From: Pezicula radicicola
Taxonomy: Eukaryota; Ascomycota; Leotiomycetes; Helotiales; Dermateaceae
Direction: 5' to 3'
Length of the DNA stretch: 64,000 nt
Assembly (NCBI GenBank): GCA_003008705.1
Contig: PDUO01000021.1
Location: 2,766 to 66,765 of the forward strand
Positions within the stretch are counted from its first letter, which is position 1. Each line of letters begins with the position of its first letter. A program made the translations under genes and the position numbers. Below, piece after piece: positions 48,201-59,420 of this stretch. A model generated the notes under the pieces. It ran no database searches and had not been told where the DNA came from. It was given only the letters and a program-made list of their open reading frames with translations.

Positions 48201-51200
48201 TCGACTGATTTACCTTCAAACTCCCTGTCGATTGCAGTCCTCGGCAGACAGAGAGACATGGTGTTTCATCTGCTTCGGAAGGGGGCAAACATTGAAGCAG
48301 AAGGCCAACTTAGGACACCACTTCGTACGGCAGTCACTATGGAGTGGGAAGACATGGTCTATGAGCTTCTACAAGCTGGCGCAAATCCAAATACATCCTC
48401 GCCTTTCGGTGATGCGCTTCAAGCAGCGGCAATTAAAGGACATGCCTCGATGACGAGACGGCTTCTACAAGAAGGTGCCGGTCCGAACAACTCAGGAGGC
48501 TACTACGGAAATGCGCTTCAAGCGGCTGCCTACAACGGCCACACCGATGTTGTAAAGCTCCTCCTCGACACCGGTGCCCAAGTGCATTCTATAGGATTCG
48601 CTAAGGACGCATTCCATGCCGCGGCTGAGGGAGGTCATGAGCAAATTGTACGACTCTTTCTGGACCGGGGATTCCGCTTTCATCAACCGGTACCTATGGC
48701 GTCTGCAATGAGACTATCACCGTCGCCGTTCAAAGATCTATTAAGGGCAGCATCGCCGAGTCGCAAGCATGGAGACAGCCAAGAAGACTCCAATCTTTCA
48801 TCGACAGCCAGTAGCGACAGCCTGAATGAAAATCAAAGGCTATCGATAGAAGGCAATGGCTTGCCGCCGAAATCGTACAGGAAGCCTGAGTGGAATATGA
48901 AGAATTATGCATTGGAAGCCGCTGCATCAAAGGGACATGCTTCCGTTGTGAGAATACTGCTCGATCAATGGGACGAATCGGATGGGGAATTACAAGGGCA
49001 TGAAGAGGCCGCCTCGAAGGGACACGACCAGGTTGTGGCCGTGTTTTTACGCAGTAAATGGGACTTAACATCCCATCTTCTGAGGGCAATGGAGAGCGCT
49101 GCTTCAGAACAAGCCCTCGAGATCTTCGAAATGTTGCTTGCGCACTGGAAACAGCTCCAAACGAAGGAAAAGCCAACTCCGCCGCCAAAACCGAACAGTT
49201 TGAGACCAACGATTGCATCTCATCAGCGTAGTTTTGCATCTTCTGACGTAAGTCGTCCGTGCCCAATGATCTCAGAACTTCTAATTCTTCTGTGTGGTGG
49301 GTGCCATTCGCTGACCAGCGTATAGTCAGAGTTGAGCCAACGGTTGTCTTACGAGCGTGAAGTACTTTTCGCGAGCTGTACCTTGGGAAGTGCCTCTATC
49401 GTCATTGGCGTGCTCGAGCTCATAGCAGAGCACTGCTCAACGGCACCACCTTGAGCCATGACTTGCTGTTGAAAGCCTTCGAGATCGCTTGTGCGTCCGG
49501 CTGCAGCGGGGCCATTCTGCCTCTCCTGGATTACGATGACGAAAAGGCACCATCGACCGAAGAGGTAGGCGCAGGACTTATTACCTCTGCCCGACATGGC
49601 TATATACCTTTGCTTCGCCTTCTGCACGACCGAATGAAAATGGCCAGCCTGCTACAGGAGACGCTCGACGTGGCTCTGAATATCGCCTCTCTCAATGGGC
49701 ATTTAGAGACAGTGGCGTTCCTTCTCCGCGAGTCTGCCAACCCAAATGCTATCTGCGAAGAAGCTCCTGAGCCTAAGACTGATGAGAAGGATCACCGAGG
49801 ACCTAGGACGAAACGAACAAGCTTGCAGGCAGCTCTGCACGGATGTTGGAGGGTGCAGCTCGCAGATGGCATGCCTTTTGGTCAATCCGGTAGGCATAAG
49901 GTAAATGCAGTAGAAATAGAAGACGTTGTGCTTCTGTTGCTCAAGTCTGGTGCAGACGTTAATCTCGCGTTCGAAGCTGAGTCAAGCCTTCTACATACTG
50001 CTGTGAAGTGCTGCTCGGCAAAAGTTGTTCAAGCTATGATCAGCCATGGAGCTTCTCTAGCAGACTTCCGTCAATCAGCTTCACAATCACATGATAGTAT
50101 ATCTCCTGCTGCAGGTGCAGAAAGCGACCCAATTCAACCGGAAATCGAGGATGAAATTGCATCTTCGACAAGTCAGACGTCTTCAACATCGTCGAAGGCA
50201 TCACGAGCATCGCGTTCGGAGGAGTCGCTGCTTCACATTGCCGCTGGTCGCGAGGTCCGATCCGTCGACGTCGTCAAAGTATTACTGCAATCGGGTGCAG
50301 AGCTACCGAACAATCCATCCGGTCCCAATACGGTGTTGCTTGCGGCACTTGACTACTTTGGCGGGATTTTCCGACAATCAAGGCCGCTTGAAGCCGTCTT
50401 CAATGATGGGCCGGGAGGCGTGGTTAAAATGCTCCTACCTCGCCTACCTAATGAACAGGTAGATAACCGCCGCTATGGACTCTTATTACAGATGGCAATC
50501 GCTGTACATGATGTCGAATGCATCGAGCTGCTTATCGAACGTGGCGTTAACCTGAACCTGACACGCTATTACTACGGCACTGCTCTCCAGTGTGCGGCTC
50601 GTTTCGGCCATTCAGACACTGTCCAGCTTCTACTTCACTCTGGGGCCAAAGTCAACATTCTTGGAGGCGAGCATGGCACCGCTTTACGAGCTGCGGTCGT
50701 AGCGGGCAATGAAGCGATCGTTGACACCCTGATCGCAGCCGGCGGGGACGCGAATCTCAGGGTCCGCAAGGGTGAAGACCGGAGCCAGGACTCCAAATCC
50801 ATGCTGCACCTTGCGTTGGAAACGAAAAACTATGCTATTGTGAACAAATTGGTTGACGCCGGAGCTGATGTCAATCTGGTCGTCGAAAACAGGCCCAGCG
50901 CCTTAACGCTCGCGGTCGAATCGGGCGACGAATCAATCGTAAGACTGTTAATTAATAGTAGTGCTGTCGTAAATGCTCCGGGAAGGAAGCATTCTCGTGA
51001 TTACTATTTTCCCGATGAGGGGGCAAGTGCACTTCACATGGCGTGTTCAAAGGGCTACGAGATGATCACGCAGTTGCTGATCGATCATGGTGCTGACATC
51101 AATCTCGAAGTCGAAGACAACGAGAGAAAGAAGCAAAATACCACTCGGACGCCTCTTCAAGTCGCTGCTCTCAAGGGATTTCTCCCCATTGTCAGACTTC

Positions 51201-53452
51201 TTGTCCTGTCTGGTGCGGACATTGACCATTGCAATTGTCACGGTACCGCATTGTCTATTGCCGCAAAAGAGAAGAAGGTTGACATCGTGGAAGAACTGCT
51301 TGCGTTTGGGGCATCTATCAAAACACAATCGCACGGATCTAACGCTCTGGCTGCAGCAGCCTGCAGGTCCAAAAATCACGAAGTTATCGGACTGTTTATC
51401 GAAGAGTTGTCAGGAACGCCACTCGTAGAAGCCACATTTACCGATGCCCTAACATCTGCAGCTTCCAGTGAGGATGACCAGACATTCAAATTGCTTCTCG
51501 ACTACGGAGCACCTGTATCATCCGTTACACTTTCGCAGGCTTGTGGCGCATCACTACACGCAAGTGCTCTTGCACTCCTTGACCGTGGAGCCGATGTTAA
51601 CGGTGATATTGGAGACGGGGGGCGTCCTATACATCTAGCAGCTTTTCAGCAGCGCTATGGCATGGTGGATTTGCTCTTATCCTATGGGGCTAATGCAGAG
51701 ATCGAAACGACGAAGTATGGAACTCCACTCCAGGCCTTGACAGAGGGATTCTCTAGATTTGCTTCTGATTCCCGCCAGGGCCTTGGACTTCCGCCCGAAC
51801 ACGGTGGGAATAAAGACCAGTCGTTGCACGCTAGATCACCACGGAAGGACGTCTACTTCGGCCTTGGCAGTCCGTATGAGAGGAAGAAACCCATTAATGA
51901 CCTTAACGACCTTAACGAATGCGAACGCGTAGCCCTTTCGCTCATAGAGCGTCAGGAGAACACGAATACAGCAAAGAGGAGCTTTGGAGCTCCGCTGCAT
52001 CTGGCGGCTTATTTTGGGAGTGCTGCTTGTGTGCAAGCGCTACTCGCGAAAGGGACCAACGCCAACGCTACTTCTGACCGCTTTGGAACTGCTCTTATGG
52101 CTGCTTTAGAAGGCGACAACGACGCGATCGTTGAGATATTACTCCGCAATGAGGCCGATCCCAACCACCCTTCTCCTAAGAATGGTGGACCATTGCACTA
52201 TGCGTGCGAGAGTCAGAAAGTAAACGCTGTTAGGATGCTGCTGCAGCATGGTGCCGACGTCAATGCAGTAAGCGACTCACACAAAACTCCTTTCTCGGCA
52301 GCAATATCAGAGTCACCGACGTACGGTTCATACAGATCGTCTGATATGGAAGCAATTGTAGGGCTGCTGCTGCAACAAGGCCAGTTTCGAGTTCAGGACC
52401 GTGATTTAATCTCTGCTGCATCTTCACAACCAGAGGTTGCAGAAACTTGCCTTCCGCTTTTGCTTGACCATGAGTCGGCCCCACAGATACTAGAGTCCGT
52501 TTTTGTCTCCGCCATCAAAGCTTCACGATACTCGACGAAGACTCTTGAGCTTTTATTTCAACACGACGCTAGCCTCGGTGTGACTCCAGCCATGATTCTA
52601 GCAGCCAAGGATCCTAGGATGATGAAATTTCTGCTCGATCAGCAGGCTGTATGCCCTATCACACTAGAAATCCTCCGTTCCGCTGGCCGTCAGGAGCGTT
52701 TCCGCTTTCACATCGAAGGGATGGATGATAATCATAGATCGAAAAGGTACAAACAGAACCGTGAGATCCTGAAAATGCTCATTGACCATGAGCGAGATCT
52801 ATCTGTGACAGAAGACATTATGGTCATAGTGCTTGCAAGCTCTCCCGATCTCCATCCGCCGCCGGCGAGCTGGGAAGATGAGCATAAGATAATCGAGCGT
52901 CTATTCGAACGTAACCCGGATCTTAACGTAACAGAGGCTATGCTTAAGACTTCTAAGAGACCTGACGATATAAAAGTTCTTCTTAAGCATGCAATAGGCA
53001 TGCGCATCTCACCTGGAGTCCTCGAAGCGGTGTCTAAGAAATTCTGCAGAGCACAAGAGCTGGTACCCCTCCTGCTAGAACACGATAAGACTGTTCAAGT
53101 TCCCCAAGCGGTGCTTGACTCAAGATATGACGTTAATCCTCACGAGCTTGTGAAATTCATGACCGCCGTTTTAGAGCGAAGCCCAAACCTCGAGATATCC
53201 ACAGAACTACTCGAAGGAATTGTTTGCGAACCGCACTACAACTATCCGTTGTACAACATAAAACAGAAGCTTCCAGAGCTCTTTCTTAGATATGAAAAGC
53301 GAGTCGTCTTCACAGACAAGCTACGTAAAGCCATCGACGAGAGATTCGAAGATTACCCGAACATAAGAGAATTGCTTTACAAGCTCGAGGACACTACCGC
53401 AGTGCTGGCCGAGGTGTCGGCTAAGAAAGGTGTAGAGCCTAAAACTATATAA
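45236..53452 (+). CDS. Giant NACHT-ankyrin protein (one frame slip)
   Basis: NLR-like protein of roughly 2,600 residues. Exons 45236-45574, 45623-45836, 45891-46902, 46955-49247 and 49326-53452. The N-terminal domain is the NWD-type NACHT N-terminal helical domain (LPWAGVRFLLS, MVSHMITRYAIFENTY). NACHT follows: Walker A LLLHGVPGSGKSSLVSAV, Walker B TTIIIDAVDEI, KILLSSRNDSQ. A winged-helix region with FVHTSFQDFLE leads into two large ankyrin blocks with at least twenty units of the type VNAVRMLLQHGADVNA. The block near 48700-49250 is interrupted by a Ser-rich, disordered-looking linker. Between 49326 and about 49455 the frame must shift (one base missing or two extra) to pass from VLFASCTLGSASIVIG into ALLNGTTLSHDLL. 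No intron fits, so this is either a real mutation truncating the protein before the second block, or a sequence error. Confidence 0.82.
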
Positions 53453-54300
53453 GGGGGCTATTAAGTTTACTTGTAAACAAGACAGGATTTAGATTTTAAG
53501 CTTTTGGAAACCCCTCTACTTTAATAAAGATCCTAGGTATAAATAACTATTATAAAAGGTTATTTAGTATTTATAACTTAATTGAGTATTAGTAAAGTAA
53601 AGATATAATAAAGATTATTGTTAGATTATGAATCTTTCAAGTGTACAAGTGGAAGCATATAGGGTCTAGCAGAGGGTATTCAATTAACTTACTAACCAAG
53701 AGTTCTCCTTGAGTAGAAGAGAGATATTACACTCCTCTACTTTTAAATTCGCCTAGCCTACATCTGGAATAGACCATTAGAACAAAGGACTCAGCTCAGC
53801 TCCACCAAATATTTATAACTTAACAATTAGTTTAGGTTATAAATTAAATTTACTAAATATATATACTTTTATTATTAATTGTAAAGTTTTATTAAAGGAT
53901 ATTAAATAATAATATTATAGCGACATAGTAATAGAATAAGAGCTTTTGCGGCAAATGAATGTACAAGAATAAATTCTATTATTAGATCTATACGAAGGAT
54001 TCTAAACTAAGGAGAGAAGAAGAAGAACAAGAACAAGAACAGAGTGGCCGTTTAAATACAGAATACTACCAAGCAAGGGCACGTGCAGAAAGGTTATACA
54101 TAAGGTTCCTAGTAAGGACCGTACAGTATATTACTATAAGTCTATACTCTTACCCTATTTTACACTAAAACTCACATCTAACACTTTAAAGGTTTATAGT
54201 AAAGAAGAGATAGTTAATTAAAGTCTTTATACTAGACTTATTTATTTAATAGTTAAATATTTTTTTATATCTCTATATTAAAATTATAGGCAACTAGGAT
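53453..54300. other. AT-rich RIP-like block
   Basis: Strongly AT-rich, without coding frames; the sharp return to coding-like composition at about 54295 coincides with the broken 5' end of the HET gene. Identity of the original element is not visible. Confidence 0.6.
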
Positions 54301-55542
54301 TTGCCGACGAGGCTCATTGATATTGGCTTGCACAGCTCACGGAACCCGCGGGTGGCCGAGACTCATGGCTCCAAGGGAGTGTACACGACATTATCATACT
54401 GCTGGGGCGGTCAAAAGAACATGACGCTTCGTCAAGACAATATCCACCAGCTCCGACAGAGATCGAGAATCTAACGCAGACAATCCAGGACGCTATCGCC
54501 ATTACTCGCAAAATGTCCATTCCTTATCTCTGGGAGGACGCTCTTTGTATCGTCCAGGACGACGAGATCAAGAAAGCCAAGGATATAGCACACATGCAAG
54601 ACATTTACTCGTGCTCAGCCGTGACCATTATCGTATCCAGTGCGAGCGGCGCTAATGAGGGATTCCTGTCTCTGCAAGAAGACACACATCTCAGTGGTTA
54701 TTCCAGTCCGCCTTACCCCTAACAAATTCGGCACTTTAAGCTTGGTAGATCTCAACCGTGGAATCTGCTACGCGGAGAACAGAGAACCCATCTCCTGCAG
54801 GGCATGGACTACACAGGAGCAGCTTCTGGCCTAAAGAAAACTCATTTTCACCCAGCACAACCACACAATGACCTGGAGCTGTCCACATTCTCCCCTGACC
54901 CGTGCCTTTGGTGGATCCATACGCTTGCCCTACTGGCCTGGAAACTTCAGTGGCAAGGAAAACGACTTCCTCCGTGAGACACTGAATCTCTCTACTCTGG
55001 CACCCGATCCAAGTGTCCTGAACATTGGTAAATTATCCGACAGGGACAACGCACTCGGCTGCTGGCTGCGTCTCGTGACTGTCTACTCTCTACGTAGTGC
55101 CTCTCTACAAGTCGACAAACTCAATGCACTCGCCGGCGTAGGCGCTCGTTGCTACGCGCATTGCTCGGACCGGGCTAGCGTAGAGGGCGTTGTGGTTAAG
55201 TATAACAAGTTTCCCAAAGTCAAGAAAGTTGATGACAGTCGTATGCAGGAGGAGGAAGAGTGGATGAGCGAGGTTGTCGCCATCGCAACTACGCCAAGGT
55301 TTGGAACAGCCAATTCATTCGGCGAGATCACCCCTGGGAGCGGGCGTATTACATTTCACACGAAAGTTGAAGAGAGCGTGGTGGCACCCATCGTCTCACA
55401 GTATATTTCGGAAGTCGTGTGGTCCTACGCCATCCAGATCTCCAACCTCGTCATTCGATTTGACTACGAACCGAACCATCGGTGGTCCTTTCACCGAATA
55501 CGAATTCTGGGTCTCAGCTTCTCAATCCTCATGGCTGCCTAG
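54301..55542 (+). pseudogene. HET-domain (heterokaryon incompatibility) pseudogene
   Basis: HET-domain proteins trigger incompatibility cell death after non-self fusion. Frame 1 gives GVYTTLSYCWGG and ends at TAA 54472-54474. The sense continues in another frame with TQTIQDAIAITRKMSIPYLW, then EDALCIVQDD and HMQDIYSCSAVTIIVSS. Near 54690 it returns to frame 1 with CRAWTTQEQLLA, an in-frame TAA at 54832-54834, and RKLIFTQHNH. Coding-like sequence then runs to 55542, with degraded similarity perhaps to 55830. The 5' end is missing: HET sequence begins abruptly at the edge of an AT-rich block and no start is available. The usual WIDALCI motif reads WEDALCI. Multiple frame changes and stops make function very unlikely. 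Confidence 0.85.
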
Positions 55543-55978
55543 ATGTCAAGTGGCATAGAATGATATCCCTACTTGCTCCCTGTAGATTTGATTTTCAACA
55601 TATCCATTCTGTCGCCGACTTTCAGTCGTGTATTGAAGTCGATCAAATCTTTCCACGCTACTTTCTCGGTGCTGCAAACACATTGTATGTCTTCGCCAGC
55701 CACCGCTTCTTGAATAATCCATGTTCTTCGAAACCATGGATGATCCAACTTTTAACTTCCATTGCTGACAACGGCCATTGGAAATGGGACATGGGAAGTG
55801 GAATTAGGAGCGCAAAATTCCCTCGCTAGGACTCGAGGACTAAGTGGGCGTCCAAGCTACAATTTGGCTTCAAAGAAGATTGCAAGTAGTCTCTGAGCAC
55901 TCACCCGTAGGAATATATCATCAAGAAATCTCAATCTCAAACTCTATAGCTCTGGACTAACGTCACTCCTGAACTTGC

Positions 55979-56665
55979 CTACAGATCCCTAAGCATCCAA
56001 GCACGACTATAAACCCCCTCACCTCCCCACTTGTCAAGATGAATCTCATGTCTCTCAATGATCTTCCACCCATTCTTCTCATAAGTACTCACAGCTTGCG
56101 GAGTAGCAGAAAGCCAAATTTTTGACTGCAACTCATCTGCCTTCTTCGTTCCCCATTCCAGTAATAGAGAACCAATACCTTGTCGTTGATACATGGGATC
56201 TACGAAGAAGAAATCCAAAACTACATTCATAGTCAGAGTAATTTACGAAGAATCATTGGACAGGGCCAAGATACACATGTCTTTCGAAGGATCCACATCC
56301 CTCTCATAAAGCGGTTTCGTACCCGCCAACTTCTCATTCCACAACTCCATGTTAACCCCAGGAATAGGAGGCAACCCACGTTCCTCTTTCTTCTCGACAT
56401 CTTTCACAGGGACTTTCTCCTTCGGCAATGTCCAAGTCGCGAATCCTACTAACTTCTTGTCTGTCACGGCTTTGTATGTAACCCTGGCTTCTTTTTGTAC
56501 CGGCGTGAAAAGCCCTTTCTCGGCTGCCATTTCATGTGTTGGAGCGTTTGCCCAGACTAAGGGATATGCTGTATCTGAGGCTGCGAAGGCAGCTGTCATT
56601 ACAGCTGCTAATCTTGGTGCATCTTCTTCTGTAGCAAGAGATATTGTGATTTCGGGAGTTGACAT
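55979..56665 (-). CDS. GNAT-family N-acetyltransferase
   Basis: Predicted acetyl-CoA-dependent N-acetyltransferase of unknown acceptor. Exons 56665-56275 and 56220-55979 (54-nt intron with donor GTATCT) sum to 633 nt, giving 210 residues, usual for fungal single-domain GNATs. The acetyl-CoA pyrophosphate loop is VDPMYQRQGIGSLLLEWG (Q/R-x-x-G-x-G/A), followed by the C-terminal beta-strand region WLSATPQAVSTYEKNGWKII, where SxxAxxxYEKxGW is the typical motif B tail. The N-terminus MSTPEITISLATEEDAPRLA is the standard first strand and helix. An upstream in-frame ATG would add 39 residues with no domain character, so the shorter start is chosen. Neighbours give no hint of the substrate. Confidence 0.85.
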
Positions 56666-57746
56666 TTTGTGATCTACAGATGATGCGTGGAATGATAATG
56701 GGAATATAGGAATACTTGGTCGAATTTCATATCCTCTCTTATAACAACTCTTAGCTGATCGGTACGTTATATTAAAGTACAAGGTGAGTCACCCAAATTC
56801 CTACATTGGGAAGGTGGGAGTGCTTACCATATTCATACAAGTTTGTCTCGCTTAACGAGGGAGTATGTACAACCTAGTACAGTTGATGTCAGCTGTGAAA
56901 ATTACTGCCTGCGCAAGTGTGGCAAAGTAAAAAGCTATGATAATTATGTTATGATTTGGCGTAGACTTATTACTACAAGTCTGAGGTCTGTAAAGAGTTT
57001 CACATCAATAACTGTACAATAAACTTTAACATCTTAGCGAAGTATGTTTAGCTGGAGTTTGTGCTACAGAAAGTAGGTATCACTAAACTAATTTTATAAA
57101 GAATTGTAATACTTATCCCTTAGACCACTTACCTTGAAATATTTCTCTTTGAATTAGTTTTGGAACTGTTTAATATTTAGATACCATGCTTTTTAACCCA
57201 ACTATCACATATGTAAAGTAGAAGAACAAAGGTTGTAACTAGTCTTTCCTTATATAATAGCTTTAGAACCTAGGCAGTAGGTTTCTGATTGCAATTTGCC
57301 TAGCAAAAGGTATATATCGGCAGGTAGTGCAGCCAACTAGGTGAGCAATTTAGAAAACTATGGTCTGTAATTAACACTTGATAAAAACACTGCACATTAT
57401 TAAGTAACCAAGATGTGAGAATTGTGTGCCGCCCCTCCCCCCCCCCGTCTTCCTATACCAGCTTTATTTGCTTGTATCTTTTCCTCGGCAGATACGCGTC
57501 CTCCCTTGCGTATTACAAAGGGTAATTAATTTGAATTGTGCAACTCGACTCAGCCGATTCTCCTATTTTTCAACATGGGAACCATCGTCGAAAAATAGAT
57601 AATAGGATTTGCAGCGGATCAACCTTATTTCACTGCACTAATGAAGGCAAGATAACAATGACGTTGCCTTATTACACACCTTAGATGAATTAACCCCAAA
57701 ATTGACAAATTCCTACGCCAGGGAGAAAAGAATCTAAAAAGACCTA
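56666..57746. other. Intergenic region
   Basis: No supportable gene, only short frames. A C-rich run lies at about 57430-57445. Confidence 0.5.
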
Positions 57747-58494
57747 TCATCGGGCTCTCAACATGCTATTCATTTCATTGGCCTGGAGGGACTTTATCCT
57801 TATCTGTCTGATCTGAGCACCGGACTTTGCCCCAGCTTTCTCCAAAAATTGCACGTTCTCGCTTCTGTTTGCTCGTCTCGCCAAGTCCAAGGGAGTCAAT
57901 CCAGTATCCGAGACCTGATTAATGTCCGCGCCATACTCGATAAGTAATTTGACGATTTCGTGTCCATGAACAAGGTCGTTGTGAGCTGCCCAATGCTAGT
58001 TGAAATTGCATCAGTCTTTAAATTATCAACAGTAGAGGACGAAAGAAACTTGTGAAGCTTACAAGAGGACACCAGTCACAAATAGTGCGGTCCGATGGAT
58101 TGAAACCAAAAGCGAGTAATCTCTTTACGTCTTGTAGGTGCCCACCAGCAGCAGCTTGATACAGACTATGATCGTTGGTGCGAGCACCAACACGGCAGGT
58201 TATGTCCTTGTACTCAACTCCCTTCTCTTCCTCTCCGTGAAGCGTGGTTGTTGCCGAAAGTATTGAGGGTTCACGAACAGCTTTCTTGTCCGTATCATGG
58301 ATGGAAGAGGTGGAATCGTCCCAGAGTTTGTCTTGAGTCTTTCCAGATGGGGTGACTATGATGAAGACATTAGCACAAGGAGTATAATCTGTGGATGGGG
58401 AGCACTTGCGTTCTTTGCTGTTGACAGCATTTGTTGCGCAAAAGCCCTTTCCGCAACTGCAAGGCAGACAGAATATTTTGCGGAGGCAAGGCAT
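57747..58494 (-). CDS. Small ankyrin-repeat protein with cysteine-rich N-terminus
   Basis: Exons 58494-58063 and 57995-57747 sum to 681 nt, giving 226 residues. The N-terminus MPCLRKIFCLPCSCGKGFCA carries six cysteines within 20 residues. It is not a good signal peptide but could be S-acylated and attach the protein to membranes. Two ankyrin units follow: SLYQAAAGGHLQDVKRLLAF and GHEIVKLLIEYGADINQVSD, then TPLDLARRAN. The 67-nt intron falls between WCPL and HWAAHND, inside the second unit, and the splice keeps the repeat intact. It probably acts as a protein-binding adaptor. The gene is between a GNAT gene and the caspase-like gene; no functional link can be shown. Confidence 0.75.
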
Positions 58495-59420
58495 GGTTAA
58501 GTAGGAATGTTAAGTTGTAAGTGCAGAGAAGTACAAGGTAGAGATATCGAGTAGTGGCGAGTGAGATGTGCTGTGAGAAGGAAATAGCAGCAAGCTGGAT
58601 ATATATCGGAGAGCGACAAGGAGGTAAAGCAATCGCGGAGTATTTTTGATGGAGTACTCGAAGGCAGCAGTACGCATGTGCCACCCTGCTGCAGGTTTAT
58701 GTATTATGTAGCTCGGGTGGACCATTTGTCGCTAAAAATTATTAAACTATAATATACATTTACTACACACACACTCACTCTAGATATATCTAAAGTGTAT
58801 CTTATACGTATAGAAAATAAATTTAAATAATATAGGTTAGGAGGCTAGGGTTAGTAGGTTAGGGTTAGTAGTTAGAGTTAATCCGGGGGTTTAGGGAGCG
58901 GCGAAAGCCCCCCGCATAGGGAATATGTCTCTTTATTCTCCCTACCTTTTCTTTTTTAGGCTCTAACTAGTGTTCTTTTATGAATTTATGGGGCTTTGTT
59001 TATATTTACAAATAGTGCACTGGCTTTTTCAAGTCGTCCACCGAGCTATATACTCGGTTTATGCGGCGGCAAAGCAGCAAACCTTTTCTCTTTATAAGGC
59101 CTTACTGGTACTGCTGTACCTCTGGGCTGGGCTGGTGGCTGTGGCTGTGGCTGTGGCTGGACAAGCGATTCGATACTATGGATGACTTTGTTTTACGAAG
59201 AGAACATCGTCAACTCTGCTTACTCCAGCAGTCAAGAAATTTGATAATTTCAAGTCTTTTCGTCTCGCACAAGGGAATTTGTCAATTATGTCTGGGCCTG
59301 AAAGAATGTTTAATTGTAATCAACCCGAAATATGAATTACCTATAAAACATATTCCTTTTATTGAAAAAATGCGATGCGTGGTATCTCCCATCCTGTTAA
59401 CGCCATATTCCAAAACCAAT
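58495..59420. other. Intergenic region with telomere-like motifs
   Basis: At 58836-58876 the sequence contains GGTTAGG, then CTAGGGTTAGTAGGTTAGGG and TTAGTAGTTAG, resembling degenerate TTAGGG telomere units. A 66-codon hydrophobic frame from the ATG near 58985 has no family signature and is not called. Confidence 0.5.

Noticed and set aside
58970..59185. Hydrophobic 66-71 codon frame with a CTGTGG triplication
   Set aside because: Low-complexity and without a family signature; a membrane micropeptide cannot be excluded but is not supported.
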